From the NCBI GenBank assembly GCA_951813855.1, contig OX638380.1:946876-1010875 (forward strand): a DNA stretch of 64,000 bases, in the 5' to 3' direction. The notes under the pieces are model-generated. The model was not told where the DNA came from. It did not search any database and saw nothing but the letters and a program-made list of their open reading frames with translations. The translations under genes and the position numbers were made by a program. Below are positions 38,824 to 48,666 of this stretch, piece by piece (positions within the stretch are counted from its first letter, which is position 1; each line of letters starts with the position of its first letter). The stretch comes from an uncultured Verrucomicrobiae bacterium. GTDB taxonomy: Bacteria; Verrucomicrobiota; Verrucomicrobiia; Limisphaerales; AAA164-E04.

Positions 38824-38849
38824 CCCCGACCCCCCGCGGGGGGTCGGGG
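38824..38849. repeat. Perfect 26-bp palindrome at the left end of the ISAs1-type element
   Basis: The sequence CCCCGACCCCCCG followed by CGGGGGGTCGGGG is its own reverse complement. It overlaps the left terminal repeat and is followed after CAGGA by CTTTTTC, so it could also act as a terminator that insulates the element. Confidence 0.7.
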
Positions 38850-39086
38850 CAGGACTTTTTCATGCTAATAATTTTTGATCGACGATCGTTTTTTTCAGTG
38901 TCGAGCGGAGTATTTCGATTCGTCGGAAAAACTGTTTTTCCGAATTATGCTTCGAGTTAGGCGGCGATTGCCGATTGAGACGAGTTTCAGCCGGACAGGA
39001 GACTAAACCGGTGCGAGTATCGGTCAAACGATCAATTCGCCGACCGAATCAGCAAGGAGGAAGCGTCGATAATCAGGAAGGTCGGG

Positions 39087-40874
39087 TCAGTTTTTTTTCG
39101 GACGTTTTTTCGGACGTTTAAACGGGGTGGTTTTCGTAACGGCTCGCAACCCTTGGTTCCGATTCGTCTGAAAATCGTCAGTAGCTTCGGCCATATTAGA
39201 GTATCCCGACTGGAGAATAATCGCCAAGGCCAGGTTGTTGAAGAGGGCATTGTTCGTCGGCCCATGGCGAGTTCGCATGAGACAATCATCTTCGCCGAAA
39301 ATCCCGTCGCGACGGCGATGATTGCCGTTTTCTACCGTCCCATGTCCCCGATTGAGTGACAACAATCGTTGAGCGTCGGCAGCTTCCGGAGGCAACGAAG
39401 TGACGCCGTAAGCATATTCCACGGTCTCGAGCCCACCGTTCCAATGATGGCGGTGTCGAAGGATCCGAAAGACTTGGAGGACATGCGGTAATTTGACGGC
39501 TCCGGGAAGGGGTTCATAGGTTTGAATGCTCCGTTGATCGATGCGGCCATGTCCTTTCTCCGGGTTTTCGGTGAACCGGTCCTGGGCCACTCGATCCCAA
39601 TCCAGGCTGGTCAAAAATTGAGAGAGTTCGGGGTTATTCTCTTTAACCGTGAAGAGAAAATGGGCTCCGTTAACCAACACGATGGCATCGGCCATGACTC
39701 GGTTAGTATGGAGCGCATCGATCGTAATGATGGCTCCCCGGATATCGACATCCTCCAAGAGAGCCGCCATCGCCGCCTGTTCGCCGCCTTGGTCTCGGCA
39801 ACTGCGAACGGCGAGGGGCACCGCATCTTGATGGCGCACGAGGATGACGGTCTCGAAATGGTCTTTGCTGTTGCGATTAGCTCCGTTGATCCGCTTCCCG
39901 TCGGCAGCCAAGGCTTCCAAGGGTTGTCGAGTCAATTGGGCCGTTACCCAGCGGTGAGTTACCGTTTGCAACGCTTCCGGATCCGTCTCGGTCATGACCC
40001 GGTGAATCGTCGCGAGAGACGGGGCCACGCAACGGCCCTTGGCGTTGCGCCACGCCCCGAGAGTCTGCAATTGGTTTGGCGTCATTTTTTGGGCGTAACG
40101 CGAAGTCGCCAAGGGGCCGACCTTGCCGGCCAATCGAGCTAAGATGCAGATAGCGAGGACCATTTCCAGCCGATGTTTGCGTCCTTGTGCCCGGCGAAAA
40201 TCAGCCATTTCCGCTAGCAGTTGCACCAATGATTTCAACTGTTTCGGAGACGTTTCTACCCGCTGCACCTGGGGGCCCCAAGACGGATCGTCCTGACGCT
40301 TCCTTAATCGGGAACCGGCTTGGGGCCGCAAGGGATAAACGTACATTTCCTTCTTTATATTGTGCCGGGCGGTATAGCGTCCGTTGCTGCGAGCGTAGCC
40401 TTGCGATTGCCCTACCGCCCGCCAATTCCCCGCGCGATAGATCGTGCCCGCGAAGTGTCGGGGATCGACGAAAGTTTCGGCCAATTCCAACGGATGACCC
40501 CAGGTCCGTTGCCAATCGGCACTCAGCCGGCGCAGCATTTTGGCCATGACGCAACTCCCCAGATTGCGCACTTCGCCCCGCTCGGTAAGCAGGAGGAATC
40601 GGGTATTGTTGGCAATCAAATGAAGCCGACGAAACTGCTCTCGTTTTTTCCATCCGAGCCACTTGTCTCGCGGGCGACACTTGAACACTCCGCTTTGCCA
40701 GCCGGCTAACGCCAACCACCGGCCTCGGTACTCGGCAACATAACGCAGCCCGCGTCCGGCAAAGCCTTTGAAACCCAAGCGATGGTTCTGATCCATCAGC
40801 GAATCCCAACGTCTTCGCTCACTGCTCTTCACCAATCGAACAGTCACCAGCTTGAGGTTGATTTTGGCGTCCAT
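39087..40874 (-). CDS. ISAs1-family transposase with N-terminal DUF4338 domain
   Basis: This is an intact 595-residue protein made of two parts. Residues ~1-190 match the DUF4338 type: WDSLMDQNHRLGFKGFAGRGLRYV, WLGWKKREQFRRLHLIANNTRFLL, and the basic block near 160-190. Residues ~210-595 are an ISAs1-type DDE transposase: Asp in LAADGKRINGA, Asp in IITIDALHTNRVMADAIV, and Glu in the conserved ENGNHRRRDGIFGEDDC block, where the His-x-x-Arg-D pattern is typical. The tail is Lys/Arg-rich (PFKRPKKRPKKN). The fused DUF4338 may add DNA or partner binding. No frameshift is seen, so the copy may be active. Confidence 0.85.
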   Translation of the reverse strand: MDAKINLKLVTVRLVKSSERRRWDSLMDQNHRLGFKGFAGRGLRYVAEYRGRWLALAGWQSGVFKCRPRDKWLGWKKREQFRRLHLIANNTRFLLLTERGEVRNLGSCVMAKMLRRLSADWQRTWGHPLELAETFVDPRHFAGTIYRAGNWRAVGQSQGYARSNGRYTARHNIKKEMYVYPLRPQAGSRLRKRQDDPSWGPQVQRVETSPKQLKSLVQLLAEMADFRRAQGRKHRLEMVLAICILARLAGKVGPLATSRYAQKMTPNQLQTLGAWRNAKGRCVAPSLATIHRVMTETDPEALQTVTHRWVTAQLTRQPLEALAADGKRINGANRNSKDHFETVILVRHQDAVPLAVRSCRDQGGEQAAMAALLEDVDIRGAIITIDALHTNRVMADAIVLVNGAHFLFTVKENNPELSQFLTSLDWDRVAQDRFTENPEKGHGRIDQRSIQTYEPLPGAVKLPHVLQVFRILRHRHHWNGGLETVEYAYGVTSLPPEAADAQRLLSLNRGHGTVENGNHRRRDGIFGEDDCLMRTRHGPTNNALFNNLALAIILQSGYSNMAEATDDFQTNRNQGLRAVTKTTPFKRPKKRPKKN

Positions 40875-41044
40875 GAGGAACCAATAACGACCGGAGAATG
40901 AAAAAGCCAGCTTTATTTTCCCATTTTGAAGACGCTGAAGTTTCGGCTCTCTGGTGAAGGGAAAAAGCGAATATGTCCCGAAATCGGTGACACAGGCCTC
41001 TAGCGATTAGCGTGAAAAAACCCTGGGGGTCGGGGAGGAACATC

Positions 41045-41273
41045 TGTCGAATCGAATTGATTTGTGATACTCATGACTTTTCGTTCGAAACGAACGAAAT
41101 CGGGCCGCAAATCGAGAGTTACCTTACGCCCCCTGTGCCTTGGAGCACCTACGGAGGACTTGTGCCTCGATTTGTTGGCCACGATCAATGCCCAGTAGAA
41201 AGTTTGCGTCTTGGAACGCCAGTACAGGGATTGGCAATCGTCGTGGCGGCTCAGCACTGACAGCACCCAAATT
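41045..41273 (+). ncRNA. Candidate bridge RNA region upstream of the IS110-type recombinase
   Basis: IS110 elements carry a structured guide (bridge) RNA in a non-coding end next to the recombinase. Here ~230 bp without a gene precede the recombinase ATG. They contain a perfect 9-bp hairpin TTTCGTTCG-AAA-CGAACGAAA (41079-41099) and further short pairings such as GTGC-CTTGGA-GCAC. The loops that would match donor and target DNA cannot be identified by eye, because the element's exact ends are unknown. The call is by position and one clear stem. Confidence 0.3.
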
Positions 41274-42572
41274 ATGGATCACTATCACTCCACCATAGGA
41301 ATCGACTGGGGATCGACGAACCATCAGATTTCCCTCATTGATGCCCAAGGCAAATTATGCGGCGAACGATCCTTTCCGCATGGCGGCCAGGGCCTGCGTG
41401 ATTCAACCCAATGGATCAAAACCGCCACGAACTCCGAGCCGCACCAGATCGGAATCGCCATCGAGGTGCCTCACGGCCCGGTCGTGGAAACCATGATGGA
41501 ATCCGGATTCAAGGTCCACGCCATCAACCCCAAGCAACTGGATCGCTTCCGGGATCGTCTTTCTCCAGCCGGTGCCAATGACGACCGCCGGGACGCTCGA
41601 GTGCTGGGAGATGCCCTCAGGACGGACCCTCAGGCCTTGCACCAACTCAATCCCACCAGCCCTCAGATCATCGTGCTCCGTGATTTATCGCGAACGGCCG
41701 AAGATCTCACCTCCTCGAAAACACAGTTCACCAATAAGATCAAACAGCATCTCTGGCGCTATTTCCCCCAGTTCCTGGAATTGGAGCCGGACTTGTCCAA
41801 GTCTTGGATCCGCGAACTCTGGGAACGCATTTCCACTCCCGAAAAAGCCCAACGAATCCGCGTCGGCACCGTAGCCAAACTGCTCGCCCGGCATAAAATC
41901 AGGAAAATCTCCGCCGAGCAAATCCTTAAGATACTGCGTCAACCGGCGGTGACCGTCGCCGAGGGTACCGTCGAGGGGGCCATGGGGGCGATCAAAACCG
42001 CCTTCAAACAACTGGCCGTGACCATGGAAGAACTCAATGCCACTCTGTTGCAGCTGGACGAGACGACCGAGAAACTGGCGGCCTCCCTGCAAGCCAACGA
42101 TCAAACCAGCTCCCTCAAGGAGGGATCGCCGGCAACGGACCAGACTCCGGCTCTCAATCAGGATATTGCCATTCTCAGATCAATTCCGGGGGTGGGTCGA
42201 ATCGTGCTTGGCATCCTGTTGGCCGAAGCTTTTCATCTATTCGAAAAACGCGATCGAGCGGCCCTGCGCTGCCTTACCGGAATCGCTCCCGTAACCCGGA
42301 GCTCCGGAAAACAACATTTCGTGGTTCGACGAATGGCGGCTCGCCCCCGACTGCGGGATGCCATGTATCACTGGGCCAGAGTGGCCGTCCAAAGAGATCC
42401 TGTCAGCAAACGCAAGTATGCCGCGCTTCGCCAACGGGGACATAAACATGCTCGAGCCTTGAGAAGCGTCGCTGATCGGCTCATCTCCGTCGCTTGTGCC
42501 ATGCTGCAAAACGGTTCCCTCTACGATCCTTCGCTGGAACAGGCAACCTCCTCTAACCGATCGAACGGCTGA
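41274..42572 (+). CDS. IS110-family transposase (bridge-RNA-type recombinase)
   Basis: This is an intact 432-residue protein from ATG 41274 (MDHYHSTIGIDWGSTNHQIS). The N-terminal RuvC-like DEDD domain shows Asp in IGIDWGS, Glu in GIAIEVPHGP, and Asp-Asp in GANDDRRDARVLGDAL. A long helical middle (~140-300) is followed by the transposase-20 domain with ILRSIPGVGRIVLGILLAEA, IAPVTRSSGKQH (the conserved Ser) and MYHWARVAVQRDP. Such recombinases use an RNA to pair donor and target. The element begins right after the ISAs1-type element; its right end is unresolved. Confidence 0.9.
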   Translation: MDHYHSTIGIDWGSTNHQISLIDAQGKLCGERSFPHGGQGLRDSTQWIKTATNSEPHQIGIAIEVPHGPVVETMMESGFKVHAINPKQLDRFRDRLSPAGANDDRRDARVLGDALRTDPQALHQLNPTSPQIIVLRDLSRTAEDLTSSKTQFTNKIKQHLWRYFPQFLELEPDLSKSWIRELWERISTPEKAQRIRVGTVAKLLARHKIRKISAEQILKILRQPAVTVAEGTVEGAMGAIKTAFKQLAVTMEELNATLLQLDETTEKLAASLQANDQTSSLKEGSPATDQTPALNQDIAILRSIPGVGRIVLGILLAEAFHLFEKRDRAALRCLTGIAPVTRSSGKQHFVVRRMAARPRLRDAMYHWARVAVQRDPVSKRKYAALRQRGHKHARALRSVADRLISVACAMLQNGSLYDPSLEQATSSNRSNG

Positions 42573-43121
42573 TGCCAACCGATTCCGGATCATCATCCAA
42601 TCAATCTCGGCTTACGATGGGCCTCGGCAATATCCCAAGCCAACGGCATTCGATGGAACGGGCTGTCAGTACCTGCAGCATATCAGCCAATTCGCGATAG
42701 CAATCGCCTGATGTTAACTCTATCCGAAAATCTGAAAATCGGACTGAAAACCCCCTTGAAAATGGTAGAAAGTCCCCCCTACCCCCTCGGAACCGGATCC
42801 GAAACGGAGGCACGACAGTCGCCTGACCGGTTGATTCGAATCACTTTCCACAACGGTTTACGGCGTGGAACCAAGGGCCGCAGCAAGCGGTTATTTCGGG
42901 CTTGGCCTGCTCCTCTTTCCTTCCCAGACCGTTCGATTCCGATCGTTTTCCGGTGACGATAATCCGGCAACCGATTCGCGACAGCCCGTTCGCATCCCAT
43001 GCTCCTGTCCTCGGAAAACGCCGGATTCGAATCTTTCGGCTGCCCGAAATGGTTGATCCGTTGGTTCCCGGCCACCGGATTGAACTTGCCCGACCGAGGC
43101 GAGTCCGTGAAGATCGTCAGC
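42573..43121. other. Intergenic, includes the unresolved right end of the IS110-type element
   Basis: About 550 bp with no recognisable gene. The IS110 right end should lie within the first ~100-150 bases but has no obvious boundary. Confidence 0.45.
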
Positions 43122-43856
43122 ATGAACTTTCCGAAAGCCGATTACTCGAGGGCCTTCACTCTGATCGAGCTTCTCGTAGTAATCGCTATCATCGCCATTC
43201 TCGCCGGCATGCTCCTCCCGGCCTTGTCCAAGGCGAAAGAAAAGGCGAAAGGGATCAAGTGCGTCAGCAACAAGAGACAAATCGGGTTGGCCATGCTGCT
43301 TTATTCCGACGACAACGACCGGGCGCTTATTCCTTTGGCGGTCGTGGACAACGATTTGACCGACAAGGTCGTCACCGACGACCGCGGCGGCGGCCATCGC
43401 TGGTGGCCCGATTTACTCAAACCTTACTCTCAGGACCGCAACGTGAATCAATGCCCCTCGATCAAAGTCAAGGACGGCTTGGGCATCGGCCTCAATCATC
43501 ACGAATTAAGCGTCTGGTTACCGAAGCCGGGAGTGGAAATCAAAAGAAACCAAGTGCGAAACCCCACCGAGACCGTGCATTTGGCCGATGCTGCGGTCAT
43601 CGACAACCCGGACGAACAAAACCCGGATCTTTGGATTCCTACCGTCGATCCCGCCCGCCAATGGGCGGTCTTCCGCATGGTGTTTTTCAGAACCCCGAAC
43701 AACGGCGCCTACCGCAGTCTACCGTCGCGCATCGTCAACCGGCACACGGGCCGGGCGTCGCTACTTTACGTCGACGGCCATGCGGATGCGGCTCCTGCCT
43801 CTCGAGTAGGGTTCGAACATCCTCGGGGACATCGCCTGGCTCAATGGGATCGATAA
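43122..43856 (+). CDS. Prepilin-type protein with H-X9-DG motif
   Basis: This is a 244-residue exported pseudopilin-like protein. From ATG 43122 the leader [11 protein letters not shown] is cleaved before F12. The mature N-terminus [20 protein letters not shown] has Glu at +5 and one long hydrophobic helix, the type IV pilin/type II secretion hallmark. Near the C-terminus, [15 protein letters not shown] contains His, nine residues, Asp-Gly, the H-X9-DG pattern common in PVC-bacterium pilin-like proteins. The mature domain is soluble. It is probably an envelope or periplasmic surface protein of unknown role. Upstream GTG 43107 is a possible alternative start. No secretin or ATPase lies nearby. 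Confidence 0.88.
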   Translation: MNFPKADYSRAFTLIELLVVIAIIAILAGMLLPALSKAKEKAKGIKCVSNKRQIGLAMLLYSDDNDRALIPLAVVDNDLTDKVVTDDRGGGHRWWPDLLKPYSQDRNVNQCPSIKVKDGLGIGLNHHELSVWLPKPGVEIKRNQVRNPTETVHLADAAVIDNPDEQNPDLWIPTVDPARQWAVFRMVFFRTPNNGAYRSLPSRIVNRHTGRASLLYVDGHADAAPASRVGFEHPRGHRLAQWDR

Positions 43857-44454
43857 AGAGACCGACGCCAAAACACCCGGGGAAATTTGGATTCTCCAAC
43901 AAGCTCCGGCAGGTGAAGCTCGACGTGTCCGGCGGGATCAAGCCGCTTGGCACCCGATGCCCCGTCCAGACGGGGCGAATCTCACCGTAACGCCGCCGCG
44001 AACTCGAGGACAGCGTGCGGTATTGGCTCGAGCGGCGCCGAAGCCAATCACGAGAGCCATTCGGCCGAGGAAAGAAAGCTATCCAGTCTCGAACCGAATA
44101 ACCGCGACCAAGGTCAACGTCTCAGACTAACGAAAGCTTCGGTCAATGCGTTAGCATCCGGTAGGCCGCCTGTCCTTCATCCAGCAACCGAATCTTGCGG
44201 TCGCTTCCCCAACAGGCTCTCGGCGACTTTACCTACGGACAAAACGTCAACCCGCACCTGAGTTCCCCGGTCGATCCCGGACCGCTACCGCCAACCCGCT
44301 TTTCGAGCGAATCCCTCACTTTTCCGATCAGCCCCCCACCGACAGCCGCCTCGAGCGCCGAGTCGCCAGTTTCAAACCTGCCACGGTCTATCGACGGCTT
44401 AATCAACGCTTCCGAGGTGAAACGTCCCCTGAGCCGTTCTCTTCCGAACGGCGA
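43857..44454. other. Intergenic, no gene recognised
   Basis: About 600 bp of GC-rich sequence between convergent units. Overlapping Arg- and Pro-rich frames look like by-products. I see no strong structure. Confidence 0.5.
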
Positions 44455-45138
44455 CTACCTGACTCTGGATTTTATTCTCGTTTTTTCCTGCTCGCGGAAA
44501 ATCCTGATTTCTTCCGGGCTGTATTTACCGGCGCCGTTCCGGTCCACCTGCCTCAAGATTTCGGCCTCATCCCTTTTCGGCAAGGCAAACGGATTGTTGG
44601 CAGCTGATTCGGGAGTGCGGGCCTCTCTCATGCGTTCGATAAACGACTTTCTCTCCTCGTCGCTGATCTGGGTATCGCCGTCGAGGTCCATTCCCTTTTG
44701 CCGCCCGAACGGGATGTTATCTTTTGCTGAATTAGACGCTCGTCCTTCGCTGGGTTCCCACCCCTCCGGTTTGACCGCCTTTCGGTTTTTGGTCTCCGGG
44801 ATAAACAGTTGCAATCTGGGAGGGCCGCCTCGATGAGTGCCGAACACGGCATAATTAAGATGGCCGAAAAGTCGTTGCAGCGCCTTCGAAGGCGGCAGAC
44901 CGTTAAAGGCTCCCGAAACGGTCAGCCCGGAACCGATGGGAATTTGAACGTCCCAATCGGTCGCCAAGTAGATGCGGGTCAACACTTCCTCGATCGGCCA
45001 GTCCTCGAACCGAACCGTGACCCGCCTGGCCTTTTGATCCCAATCGAAAACTCCAGGCAACTCGGCGCTTTGGGCGGAGACTATGGCCAGCAAGATTCCC
45101 GCCCCAATCAACCGGCTTCCGATTCGTTCTCTCATCAC
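44455..45138 (-). CDS. Secreted protein with STN-like region and EF-hand-like motifs
   Basis: This is a 227-residue protein starting MMRERIGSRLIGAGILLAIVSAQSA, a signal peptide. Residues ~33-110 resemble the short N-terminal (STN-like) domain of secretins and TonB receptors: VTVRFEDWPIEEVLTRIYLA then GLTVSGAFNGLPPSKALQRL. A flexible charged region is followed by a canonical EF-hand-like loop DLDGDTQISDEE (~149-160, inside MDLDGDTQISDEERKSFIER). A second, degraded loop, DRNGAGKYSPEE (~194-205), has Ala at a calcium-ligand position. Its start is 42 bases after the mfd stop, so it is probably the last gene of the FG-GAP-mfd operon. Calcium binding is inference. Confidence 0.65.
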   Translation of the reverse strand: MMRERIGSRLIGAGILLAIVSAQSAELPGVFDWDQKARRVTVRFEDWPIEEVLTRIYLATDWDVQIPIGSGLTVSGAFNGLPPSKALQRLFGHLNYAVFGTHRGGPPRLQLFIPETKNRKAVKPEGWEPSEGRASNSAKDNIPFGRQKGMDLDGDTQISDEERKSFIERMREARTPESAANNPFALPKRDEAEILRQVDRNGAGKYSPEEIRIFREQEKTRIKSRVR

Positions 45139-45180
45139 CTGATTCCTCGGGCCGCATGATCGCTCGAAACTCGAGAAATG

Positions 45181-48100
45181 TCAAGGGGCAACGATCGGGG
45201 AAGGTTTCGGCGCCGAGAATTTCTTGATGATCCGGCGCAATTCCTCCAACCGCGCTGCCGGCCGGTTCTTTCGAAGCCGGGGAAACCGCCCGTTCGGCAT
45301 CAAGTAGTCTCCGTTGCGGGTCAGCATGACCTTGTCCTTGGCCGTCTCCACCGAGGTGATATTTCCGTCCCCGGCCGACTGTCTGATCTCAGCCACTTTC
45401 AGCAGCAATTGAACGGCTTGGGGCAAGGGACCGAAGCGGTCGAGCAATTCGATTTCGAGTTGTTCGAGCAATTGGGGTTCGTTTGCCTGAGCCACTTTGC
45501 GATACATCTCGAGCCGCAGTTTTTCCTCGCCGATGTAGTCGTAAGGAATATAGGCCGCATCCGCCGTTCGAGCCTGGTTTTGCGGATCGTGCGCCGGGTT
45601 CGAGGAGAGAAAATCCAGACTGACGGCCACCGTGTTCCGTTTTTTGACCGGACGCCCCTGCATCGAAGCGATACTCTGTTTGAGCAATTGGCAATAGAGT
45701 TCGAATCCGACGGCGGTGATATGGCCGCTCTGCTGGGAACCCAACATGTTCCCCGCCCCGCGAATCTCCAAATCGCGCATCGCGATCTTGAATCCACTGC
45801 CCAACCGGGCATACCGCTTCATCGCCTCGATGCGACGACAGGCGTCCGACATCATTCCGGCGTGCCGAGGGATCAACAAATAGGCGTAGGCCTGTCGTTT
45901 ATAACGCCCCACCCGGCCCCGCAGTTGATATAAATCGCTGAGCCCGAACCGATCGGCCCGATCGACGATGATGGTATTGGCGTTGGGAATGTCCAATCCG
46001 CTCTCGATGATCGTCGTAGCCACCAGAATATCGGCCTTGCCCTCGACGAAGGCGATCATAGTAGCTTCCAATTCTCCCGCCTCCATTTGCCCGTGCCCCA
46101 CCACCACGTGAGCTTCGGGCGCCATCTGCCGGATTTTATCGGCTACCTTCTCAATCGAATTGACGCGGTTGTGCAAAAAGTAGACTTGGCCTTCGCGATT
46201 GAGTTCTCGACGGATGGCTTGGCGAATAACGCCCTCGTCGTAAGGCGTCACAATGGTTTCGACGGGCAGCCGATCATGCGGAGCCGTTTCGATGGTGCTC
46301 ATGTCACGGGCGCCGATCAGGGCCATGTGCAGCGTTCGGGGTATCGGGGTAGCACTCAGAGTCAGTACGTCGACCAGGCTCCGCAAGCGTTTAAACTTTT
46401 CCTTATGAGCTACCCCGAACCGTTGTTCCTCATCGATAATCACCAACCCGAGATCTTTGAACCGGATGTCTTTTTGGATCAGGCGATGCGTTCCCACGAC
46501 AATATCCACCGACCCGTCCCCCATGGCCTGCACGACTTTCCTGAGCTGGCTCGCTTTGCGGAAACTGGAAAGAAGCTCGATGCGAATCGGATAGTCCCTC
46601 ATTCGTTCCGAAAACGTCTGATAATGCTGTTGGGCCAAAATGGTCGTCGGCACCAGCACGGCCACCTGTTTGCTGCCCATGACCGCCTTGAACGCCGCCC
46701 GGATAGCCACTTCGGTTTTGCCGAAGCCCACGTCGCCGCAAATCAAGCGGTCCATCGGCCGGGAGGATTCCATATCCTGTTTGCAACTCTCGATCGAAAC
46801 CAACTGATCGGGCGTTTCCTCGAACATGAAGGAACTTTCGAATTCGTGTTGCCAATGAGTATCCGTAGCGTAGGCGTGGCCCTTCTTGGCCTCGCGAGCG
46901 GCCTGGATGGAAAGCATCTCTCCGGCCAAATCGATGACCGCTTCGTTGGCCTGCGCTTTCGCTTTGGTCCATTTCTTGCCGCCCAGCACGCTCAGAGGCG
47001 GAGAAGCCTTACCGGCTCCGATATATTTACTCACCAGATGAGCTTCCGTCACGTTGACGTAAAGACGAGGCGGCGAATCGGTCGGTTTACGGGTGCCGAA
47101 TTCGATGACCAGGCATTCGATTCCGCGAGCGGCCGACGCCGGATCCTCCCGGTCCTGATCGAGCCGCTTGAGTCCAACGAAACGACCGATGCCGTGTTGC
47201 AGGTGAACGATGTAATCTCCGGGCGATAAATCGGTGTAATCGATTTCCATGGCCGAGCCGACCGCCTTGGCGCGGCCGGTTTTCAATCGCCAGGTCCGCT
47301 GGGTTCGATAGCGGCCGAAGATTTCCGCGTCGGTCACCACCGCCCAGCGAGCGCTGGCGACCAGAAAGCCTCCTCCCAAAATCCCGATTTGGACCTTCAG
47401 TTCGCCCTCGCAGGAATCGGCCGAACATCCAGATTCGGCCCAAATCTCCGAAAACCGATCGCGCTCCCCCTGATTGTTGCAGAAAACGTCGACTCGATAA
47501 CCCGATTGCAACCAACGTCGCAGACTTTCGAAAAACAGCTGCCGGATGCGCTCGATCGCCGGTTGGGAAGCGTTCCCCGAGACTAAAGAACCGGCATCAT
47601 TCAAGCCTTCGAAAACCGGAATCCTGCCCGACGGTTCGCCGGTCTCTCCTATCCAGTTGAGCGTTCGAATCCCGGACGAGCCGGCGTAGTCGAGCAGTTC
47701 CGGCCAGAGTTCGTACCGATCCTCTTCCCCCACGGCCAGCCGACCATGTTGCGCCGCCTGCTCCTCGACTTCTTCCGGATTGCAGACGATCAGGATCGCG
47801 TTTCGAGGCAGATGGCGGACTAAGCTGACCAACTTTTGCCGGGACCGTTTTTTCGAATTCCAGTCCGAATTCCCGTGCAGCAGCCCGGATTCGTCGCCGG
47901 GAGAAATCGTGACGCTCGTCACTTTATTTCGGGACAACTGGGTAAGAGGGTCGAATTCCCGAATCGAGTCGATTTCGTTCCCGAAAAACTCCAACCGGAG
48001 CGGCCAGGAATCAGTCACCGGAAATACGTCCACGATGCCTCCGCGTTGAGCCATTTCCCCTTTTTGAGTCACTTGAGCTTCCGGTTCATAGGCCATGGTT

Positions 48101-48666
48101 TGCAGCCACTCGATCAATTCGCGGGGGTCAAGCGTTTGCCCTACCCTCAACGTCCGGACGCTCTCTTGCAGGCTTTCGGGGGAAAAGGTTTTCTGCAGCA
48201 AAGCCAACACGTCGGCGACGATGGGAGGGGTCCGATTCCCGGAATCGGACAAGTTCAGCATCACTTCCAAGCGTTCGCCCACCGATTCCAGAGAATCCAT
48301 CGGATCCTGTCCGGAGCGTTCGTGCGTCGGGAAGGAAAACGGCAAGTAAGGGTCCGGTTCTTCGGCTCCGGTTGCTCCGGGCCGTTGCCGCAACCAATTA
48401 AGCCAAGTGCGAAGATCCTGGCACACGCTTTCCTGCAGCTTGGCGCCGGCCGTGACCAACAGAATCGGCGCATCCGGTTCCAGGCAATGAATCAACGCCG
48501 CTAACAATGGCCAGGAAGACGGCGCCAGATTCCGTACGGCGACGCCTTCGGAATCCTGGAGCAGAGAATCGAGGGCGGCCACGAGCGGAGTGGAGGCGAA
48601 CCGGGTTTCGAATCGGTTGCCCTTCCCGGATAGATTGCTGCCAGTTCGCTCAGGTCGGTCGCTCAT
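45181..48666 (-). CDS. mfd: Transcription-repair coupling factor
   Basis: This is a 1161-residue SF2 translocase that removes stalled RNA polymerase and recruits UvrAB. The start ATG 48666 overlaps the upstream gene's stop (ATGA); the longer frame is not needed. A UvrB-like N-terminal region ([17 protein letters not shown]) is followed by the RNA-polymerase-interacting domain at ~475-560, with [20 protein letters not shown]. The motor has Walker [20 protein letters not shown] (~640), [13 protein letters not shown] (~742-754) and [11 protein letters not shown]. Motif VI-type residues lie in [20 protein letters not shown] (~915). The C-terminal TRCF domain (~1010-1110) includes [17 protein letters not shown]. 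The protein is full length. It lies between an FG-GAP protein and an EF-hand-like protein in one operon. Confidence 0.95.
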   Translation of the reverse strand: MSDRPERTGSNLSGKGNRFETRFASTPLVAALDSLLQDSEGVAVRNLAPSSWPLLAALIHCLEPDAPILLVTAGAKLQESVCQDLRTWLNWLRQRPGATGAEEPDPYLPFSFPTHERSGQDPMDSLESVGERLEVMLNLSDSGNRTPPIVADVLALLQKTFSPESLQESVRTLRVGQTLDPRELIEWLQTMAYEPEAQVTQKGEMAQRGGIVDVFPVTDSWPLRLEFFGNEIDSIREFDPLTQLSRNKVTSVTISPGDESGLLHGNSDWNSKKRSRQKLVSLVRHLPRNAILIVCNPEEVEEQAAQHGRLAVGEEDRYELWPELLDYAGSSGIRTLNWIGETGEPSGRIPVFEGLNDAGSLVSGNASQPAIERIRQLFFESLRRWLQSGYRVDVFCNNQGERDRFSEIWAESGCSADSCEGELKVQIGILGGGFLVASARWAVVTDAEIFGRYRTQRTWRLKTGRAKAVGSAMEIDYTDLSPGDYIVHLQHGIGRFVGLKRLDQDREDPASAARGIECLVIEFGTRKPTDSPPRLYVNVTEAHLVSKYIGAGKASPPLSVLGGKKWTKAKAQANEAVIDLAGEMLSIQAAREAKKGHAYATDTHWQHEFESSFMFEETPDQLVSIESCKQDMESSRPMDRLICGDVGFGKTEVAIRAAFKAVMGSKQVAVLVPTTILAQQHYQTFSERMRDYPIRIELLSSFRKASQLRKVVQAMGDGSVDIVVGTHRLIQKDIRFKDLGLVIIDEEQRFGVAHKEKFKRLRSLVDVLTLSATPIPRTLHMALIGARDMSTIETAPHDRLPVETIVTPYDEGVIRQAIRRELNREGQVYFLHNRVNSIEKVADKIRQMAPEAHVVVGHGQMEAGELEATMIAFVEGKADILVATTIIESGLDIPNANTIIVDRADRFGLSDLYQLRGRVGRYKRQAYAYLLIPRHAGMMSDACRRIEAMKRYARLGSGFKIAMRDLEIRGAGNMLGSQQSGHITAVGFELYCQLLKQSIASMQGRPVKKRNTVAVSLDFLSSNPAHDPQNQARTADAAYIPYDYIGEEKLRLEMYRKVAQANEPQLLEQLEIELLDRFGPLPQAVQLLLKVAEIRQSAGDGNITSVETAKDKVMLTRNGDYLMPNGRFPRLRKNRPAARLEELRRIIKKFSAPKPSPIVAP

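Larger units (their letters stand above)
38819..41040 (-). mobile_element. ISAs1-type element with a DUF4338-fused transposase
   Basis: The approximate ends are inverted repeats. The left end TTCCTCCCCGACCCCC (38819 on) matches the complement of GGGGGTCGGGGAGGAA at 41025-41040. Further inside, TTTTTCATGCTAAT at the left matches the complement of ATTAGCGTGAAAAA at the right. Its interior holds one transposase gene. Target duplications are not clear, so the boundaries are good to within about ten bases. The right end abuts the leader of an IS110-type element. Confidence 0.65.
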
